Assembly (NCBI GenBank): GCA_018398765.1
Contig: JAHBMJ010000918.1
Location: 40,806-73,081, forward strand
Direction of reading: 5' to 3'
Length of the DNA stretch: 32,276 bases
DNA from: Chromera velia
Lineage: Eukaryota; Sar; Chromeraceae
The position numbers were made by a program, and so were the translations under genes. This document shows, in pieces, positions 27,211-32,276 of the stretch. Position 1 is the first letter of the stretch. The number at the start of each line of letters is the position of its first letter. The notes under the pieces are model-generated. The model saw nothing but the letters and a program-made list of their open reading frames with translations. It had not been told where the DNA came from and did no database searches.

Positions 27211-28040
27211 TAATGATCTAGGTAGAACCAACTTTTATACATTTTTAATTCATTAAACCTTTTTCCTAGCCTTAAAAAAAATTTTTAAAAAGGGCTCTTT
27301 ATTATATTTATTTATTACTACTGTTCTTAATTATTGCAATCAATGCCTAGCTAGGACACTCCCCTCTTTCTAGCCTGCTTTGCTAGTAGGTAACTTAAAT
27401 TTGTTCCATAAGTTTGAATCAATAATGAATGCAGGCTCTGCCAGTGGGTTGTCCTCAAAGCCTTGTTAGTCGCTTGAAATCTAACGTCGCTGGGTCTAGG
27501 ATTTAAGCCTCAATCATCATATTAATTACGGATTTTGATTGTTGCAGTAAGATTATTCTGATAGTTATACATAGTTATCTACTAGGCATGATGTTCATAT
27601 GCAATCGACATGCAATCGACAATCCAGTTAACCTTTTTCCTAGCCGCTTAATTTCACAGGCTCGTATGTTAGCTTTCTGGTTTCTACATAACAGTTTGTC
27701 ATCCTTTTAAAATCCTTTCAAATAAATTCAGAAAAATACCAATCCCCTCGAATTTTCGATCTCACTGTCGAGTCACCATGCAATCACCACGCTAGATCTC
27801 CGAGTCTGACACGAGCGACCCATCTCATTCACTGAACCGACATTGAAGTAGACACGCACAAATACACTGGTACAGAGAAACAACACAGCATCGCATGAAC
27901 ACGTCAATGCACAAAAAAAAATATACGCAAAAGACAAGAAGTCAGAGGGAAAATGGGTAAAAAAAAACTTGAGAGAACTACGACAGGGAAGTGAGCAAAG
28001 CAAGGGCAAGGGAGCAAGAGAGAAAGAAGGGGGGAAGCTC

Positions 28041-28080
<40 letters not shown>

Positions 28081-28341
28081 CACACTTAACGCAACCCACG
28101 CATAGTCTCTCTTTCTGTAAGTTACAGTTGAAAAAAAAAAAGAGAGTAGACAGGAACCTCTTTGAGAGAGACTGCATAACCCAAATTCATCGGCCAGTCT
28201 CTTTTGGTCTCTCTATCCATTTTACAGACAGAACACCTCCCTCTCTCTCAAGATACTTGGACCCTCTCTTTCCCTCTTGCAATGCATGACATCTCTGTGC
28301 AAGTCTTTCGGTCTCAGACAGTGACAGACACCCAAATTCAT
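27211..28341. other. AT-rich spacer with a short direct repeat and a (GA)n tract
   Basis: The 16-mer aacctttttcctagcc occurs at 27256-27271 and 27630-27645. A (GA)n tract lies at 28040-28078. No gene is seen. The right end should include the 3' untranslated region of the minus-strand membrane protein. Confidence 0.55.
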
Positions 28342-29403
28342 TCAAACATGACTATCAGAGCCTGCCACCGTCCACACCATGGCAGACGTGTGGCTGTTAG
28401 TGCTGCTCTCTTCCTTTGAAACTCCCGTATGCTGTCTGTCCACAGCAGGGCTGTCTGAAGGGGAAACACTGGGACTGCTCTTCCGCTTCCTCTCACCAAC
28501 AGCCCTCCAGCCTATCACTGCGGCATGGGTGTACACCCAGGTGCCGACGAGGCCAATAATCAGAAGAACGGACAAAGCAAAAAGAGTAGCAAACCAGACT
28601 CCACGAACCGTCAGTGCAGCGAAGACAATAAAAGCGACTGTCGCTGCCACTTTCAGCACAGCAAGAACAGTATGAAGCAATGCAAAGCACATCCAGAAGC
28701 CCCGTCTGTCGACACTCAGACACTGAGAGGGGGAGAAGGACCACGCGGCGATTGAGGACATCAACAACGAACCCTTGAGAAGAAGCACAACTACAATCTC
28801 GCTCACAAGCCACCCAATATTAGTCGCATAACTCATGGACATAGCAACCATAGCGATTCTGACGCCCCAAAATGCAAGCATGAGCGTGTCCCAGGCAACC
28901 AGACGCACCATCGCGGGTTGTCCGTCCCTCTCGACGACGAGTGCCGACGCTCGTACCGCAACCGTCATATAGACACCAATGCATACAGCGGACATGACGG
29001 CAAGGAGAGGAAAGACAATGAGCGCAAGGCCCCACCACCCAAGATAGACAGAAAGAAGGATGGAGACAAACATCCCCATAAGAGAAACTCCGGTAAGAAC
29101 AGCATGCAGCAGTGCAAACCCAATCCAGAAGAAGCGTGAGCTAAGCCAGCGTTGAGATCCCTTTCCCTGGCCATAGAAGCTTGCCAGCACCATGGAAGAC
29201 ATCACCAGGGACAACGCGAACAGAATAAAGCCGAAGATTTCCGTGATCACAAGCGAGGTTTCCGAGAAGGGAGCCCCCATCCTATACGCACTGAATACCA
29301 TCATGAGGACGTCAAGCACGGCGACAAGGATCACCAGAGTTCCCATGTTCTTCTTCATTTCCGCAGAGGGAAAAGTGGAAAGTTCGGCCGACGTCGTCGT
29401 CAT
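28342..29403 (-). CDS. Eight-helix membrane protein with duplicated four-helix unit
   Basis: A single uninterrupted 353-codon frame. About eight hydrophobic segments are visible (near residues 21-40, 50-76, 91-117, 121-150, 166-190, 196-222, 234-265, 267-295), followed by a charged Ser-rich tail (RKRKSSPSVSPSDSP). The two halves are related: DVLMMVFSAYRM (31) matches DTLMLAFWGVRI (172), LVMSSMVLASF (66) matches LLMSSIAAWSF (213), and FWIGFALLHAVL (92) matches FWMCFALLHTVL (236), an offset of 141-147 residues. The protein therefore arose by tandem duplication of a four-helix module. I do not recognise the family and assign no transport or receptor function. The lack of introns contrasts with the kinase and PDE genes nearby. 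A start further upstream is not needed, since MTTTSAELS gives a plausible short cytosolic leader. Confidence 0.78.
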   Translation of the reverse strand: MTTTSAELSTFPSAEMKKNMGTLVILVAVLDVLMMVFSAYRMGAPFSETSLVITEIFGFILFALSLVMSSMVLASFYGQGKGSQRWLSSRFFWIGFALLHAVLTGVSLMGMFVSILLSVYLGWWGLALIVFPLLAVMSAVCIGVYMTVAVRASALVVERDGQPAMVRLVAWDTLMLAFWGVRIAMVAMSMSYATNIGWLVSEIVVVLLLKGSLLMSSIAAWSFSPSQCLSVDRRGFWMCFALLHTVLAVLKVAATVAFIVFAALTVRGVWFATLFALSVLLIIGLVGTWVYTHAAVIGWRAVGERKRKSSPSVSPSDSPAVDRQHTGVSKEESSTNSHTSAMVWTVAGSDSHV

Positions 29404-29724
29404 CTTTCTTCGCCTTGGGGAGGTTCAGAGTGCACAATTAATGCACAGCAGTGAAGAAATAAGGAGACGGTTAAAGGTTGCTTCTTTAAGGTCGCTGATA
29501 CCAGCAAATTAAGATCCGCCAAGTCACGAACTAGCTCGAGTTGATGACGTACAAGTGAAAATTCCGACGTGCAATGAATATACCACAAACCTTAAAGAGA
29601 TCTTAAAGAGCCTTGATCCTTTCATCCAATTCAGGAAATTTCAGGAAAGGGGAGACGCGGGCCGGCCGGCTAAACATGATTAATAATTTGCTGGTTCGCT
29701 GCGCGCAAGCGCGGCCGGGGGGGG
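29404..29724. other. Upstream region of the membrane protein gene
   Basis: No coding sequence is recognised. It contains the probable promoter of the gene starting at 29403 and becomes GC-rich toward a G run at 29717-29724. Confidence 0.4.
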
Positions 29725-29776
29725 NNNNNNNNNNNNNNNNNNNNNNNNNNNNNNNNNNNNNNNNNNNNNNNNNNNN
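29725..29776. other. 52-base N gap inside a G run
   Basis: The gap is flanked by eight G on the left and thirteen G on the right. The flanks gctgcgcgcaagcgcggcc and gtgcgcgcttcgcgtgcgcg are close to inverted repeats. Sequencing probably failed on a G-rich hairpin or quadruplex-prone tract. Open frames read through the gap are meaningless. Confidence 0.95.
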
Positions 29777-31349
29777 GGGGGGGGGGGGGTGCGCGCTTCG
29801 CGTGCGCGCAGCGGACCGGTCGCGCCTCCCCCAAACGAAAAGTGGCGGCGCCGCGGCCCCACATGCAGGGCCCGCGCGCGGCGCCGCGTTTTGCCTGCAT
29901 GCATGAGTTAGCTGCATATATACTCTTATAGTCTCACTACAAAACTGAGAAAAGACAATGTTAGACAATGTATGACTTTATGTGACTCGATCTCGATCAT
30001 TCAATATGATAATGATCTATCTAATCGAGCTAATGCACGGTGTAACTAGGTGTAACAGCCGTGAACAGCCGCAGCGAGCCACAGGGACCCCCTTTGAGGC
30101 TTTCAAACACTTTTACGTCTGTTGTCGACGTAACGTCTTGCGTAAGGTCCTGTCAGTGATCGATACCCCTCTGCCCTTTCACGGTTTCCCCCTCCCAGCT
30201 GACAGTGTGTACTTGAGGGTACTTGAGGGATCCAGTTGAAATGCTTGTATTGCCTCTTCTACCCCTTGATCCGGGTATTAGTCTCGATATGATCATCTCC
30301 CTGCATTACAACACAGATAGAGCAAGACTCTGAAGTGTCTAAACCAACTCTGAAGTGTCTAGAATGTGTCTAGACCACCCTATAGGCACTCCCACATTTT
30401 GAGGGAAGGTGTCAGACTCAGACGAAGTGTCTGTCAGTGAATGAAAATGCTTAAAATAACCTCAAATATGTAATAATAACTGTTGCTATAGTAATGTGGA
30501 AAAAAACTTTCAAAGAGCTTATGCAGAGACAGCGAGATAGAGAAAAAGAAAGATCGGTATTTGCCGATTTTGACTCTTTGCACCATATAGAAAGTATCAA
30601 AAAGTGTTTCTGCAGAGATACCAGGAGATGCATAATCTGGAGAGGCATCATGATGCAAATCAAGAACTAAAATAAAACAGGAAAAGAGAAGTAAGAGAAG
30701 CTATCATTCGGAACCGACAAGTAAGAGAAGACTGAGACAGAATGCAGCGATTTTGAGAGATCCTAGGAAGAAGACATCAATGTATGAATATAGAGGGAGG
30801 TACATGAATGTACAAGAAACTAAGTTTTGGAGACACTTGTCCAAAAAAACAGACAAACCCGCAGACAAACAGACAGACACAAAGACTGACTGTATATCAT
30901 TATCTATTTCTTTTTTTTTATTTTTCCTAATCACTTCTAATCCATACACGGAACAAGGTGATAAGACAAAGCGAAAGAAAACGAAAAAATATAAACAGAC
31001 TTCAGCTAGTACAGACGAGGGTCAGGGGACAGACAGAAAAACAGACAAAAAGATAGACAAACAGACAGACAGACAGGAAGAAAGCAGAGGTATAAAGTAT
31101 ATTGTCAGCCGACTGTTTTATGAAGTCCAGGGCGTCTCTCTCTTTGGGTTCCTGCATTTGTTGACGATTGGGGAGGGATTGAACGTGAGTAGAATAGCAG
31201 AAGGGACCTGAAAACTCAATTTGATGCTACCGAGTCGTTTATGGAGTCATAGGGCGTTGCACATCCATATAGTCATACAAACCTCTGGAGGTGGACTGAA
31301 AGGGACAAAGAAGCTTCCTATCGATAGCTACAGAAGAAGCGGCTCTTAA
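29777..31349. other. Non-coding stretch with simple repeats
   Basis: GC-rich palindromic sequence runs to about 29900, then AT-rich DNA. 'actctgaagtgtcta' occurs twice in tandem at about 30327-30361, with further 'gtgtct' copies to 30435. ACAG-rich DNA lies at 30846-30890 and 31025-31078. The open frame at 30753-31211 reads through the ACAG tracts and has no family signature. Confidence 0.5.
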
Positions 31350-31368
31350 TTGCTATTCACAGGTCCCC

Positions 31369-31480
31369 CCTGGAACGGAGGAAACGATTTGTCACGAGAA
31401 GACGAGGAAAAATTGACTGCGAAGACCAACCATTTTGCGAGTGCTGAGATCAAGCGACCGTACTTTATCTCTTACTGCTT
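31369..31480 (+). CDS. Possible exon of an unidentified gene
   Basis: A consensus-like acceptor (TTCACAG|GTCCCC) at about 31368 opens a frame reading PPWNGGNDLSREDEEKLTAK and then HFASAEIKRPYFISYCL. The polar, well-mixed composition looks like protein, but the frame soon becomes low quality and no partner exons were identified. It does not match the missing PDE catalytic motifs. The right boundary is approximate. Confidence 0.25.
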
Positions 31481-31710
31481 GCATGGCCCCACTCTTCTCC
31501 CTCTTATCCCGCTTTGCCTGCAGAATTCAGTTGAAGGGAACACAATGAAGGGGGGGATAGAGCAAAGACACATCTGCATCACGTATGTCATCCCTGTCTT
31601 CCCTCCTTAGTCCGTCAGAGCCAATGTGTAGGAACACTTCGCCGCACTTCGCACAGCATCCAACAAATCCTCTTCAATCCTTATCACTTTTACACATTTC
31701 CTTCGAAAAC

Positions 31711-31882
31711 TCATTCTAACACAGGCATGCACAGACAGCAAAACTGCACATTCCCGTCAATTCTGACCTTGCTGTCGGGAAAATTCACGCATTCATAGCT
31801 CTGGCGACGGCTGCCAGGACCCCGGGTCTCTCCACAGACGGCGCAAAACGGATTTCCACACCAGCATCTCAGATGGAAGCAT
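31711..31882 (-). CDS. Possible terminal exon, Cys-rich zinc-binding-like
   Basis: On the minus strand, after a good acceptor (CCTTGCAG at about 31883), the frame reads HLRCWCGNPFCAVCGETRG and later VQFCCLCMPVLE before a stop. The repeated CxC and CxxC pairs suggest a small zinc-binding module. An upstream partner exon was not found. A longer reading with a hydrophobic leader from 31980 is also open. Confidence 0.3.
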
Positions 31883-32177
31883 GCTGCAAGGGCAACAGAG
31901 AGGTTGAGTGACACGACGAAGAAAAAAAAACGATTTTCAGCATCCCTGATTGCGCGCGCATTTCTCCTATTTGAATTCATTCTCTCAAACGTCTCTCAAT
32001 CGCTCTCTCTTCTTTTCTCCCAAGCCGGCCTCTCTTTCTTCCTTTTTCTTTGCCTGTCTATATCCCTCTCACTTTGTCTCTATTGCTCCTTTTCTGTTTC
32101 TCTCTCGCTGATTCCCCTCTGCCTCCCCACCCCAGCCCCACCCTCTCCCTGTCCTTTCATGGGCGTGCTCGCGTGCG

Positions 32178-32234
32178 TGCGTGCGCTAGTGCGTGCGTGT
32201 GTGTGTGTGTGTGTGTATGTGTGTGTGTGTATGC

Positions 32235-32274
<40 letters not shown>

Positions 32275-32276
32275 GT
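32178..32276. repeat. (GT)n microsatellite at the window edge
   Basis: GT units with GTGC and GTAT variants fill the last 100 bases. They are preceded from about 31980 by a pyrimidine-rich (TCTC-type) stretch, and the array continues beyond the window. Confidence 0.95.

Noticed and set aside
29613-29968. Open frames on both strands across the 52-N gap
   Set aside because: They are carried by unknown bases and poly-G, so they are not evidence of coding.
31369-31610. Downstream part of the truncated PDE gene
   Set aside because: The frame contains none of the HD-type metal motifs or other PDE landmarks, and its sequence does not follow on from YHNSIHGAE.

Overview
The window is eukaryotic nuclear DNA. 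It has multi-exon genes with GT-AG introns, long microsatellites, a decayed non-LTR retrotransposon, foldback elements and two assembly gaps. An NDR-type AGC kinase, a six-helix membrane cyclic-nucleotide phosphodiesterase of the kind known from Apicomplexa, and a large ankyrin protein with an F-box-like start together suggest an alveolate, most plausibly a chromerid such as Chromera velia. The species is inferred from gene content, not proven.

Layout. 791-4357 (-): two-exon ankyrin-repeat protein with a (CA)n tract in its intron. 4692-7668: a 2.98 kb block bounded by 27-bp inverted repeats, holding a broken Cys-rich coding fragment with a weak family-B DNA polymerase resemblance. 7.7-9.9 kb: AT-rich and low-complexity spacer. 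9938-15989 (-): NDR/LATS-like kinase gene whose exons I could join in consistent phase from start to stop (16 exons, 516 aa; an internal start gives 450 aa). 16139-19690 (+): membrane PDE gene, head-to-head with the kinase across about 149 bp. It is coherent through its sixth exon and stops being recognisable inside the catalytic domain, where mobile and repeat DNA begins 12 bp after a clean splice donor. 19.7-24.1 kb: a foldback element, AT-rich DNA, a GACT array, a GC-rich minisatellite and a GTTGGGC/GCCCAAC element. 24135-26519 (+): a 5'-truncated retrotransposon ORF with reverse transcriptase and restriction-like endonuclease regions and two in-frame stops. 28342-29403 (-): an intact single-exon eight-helix membrane protein built from a duplicated four-helix unit. 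The last 3 kb hold a G-run gap, simple repeats and possible exons at the window edge.

How it fits together. The kinase and the PDE are both signalling genes and share one short intergenic promoter region, so co-expression is plausible but unproven. The 876-bp exact repeat around the single N at 23412 is almost certainly an unmerged assembly overlap, so gene order or distance near the retroelement should be treated with care. The main biological puzzles are the missing 3' half of the PDE, the repeated GTCAG sequence at many 5' splice sites, and the inverted-repeat block at 4.7-7.7 kb.
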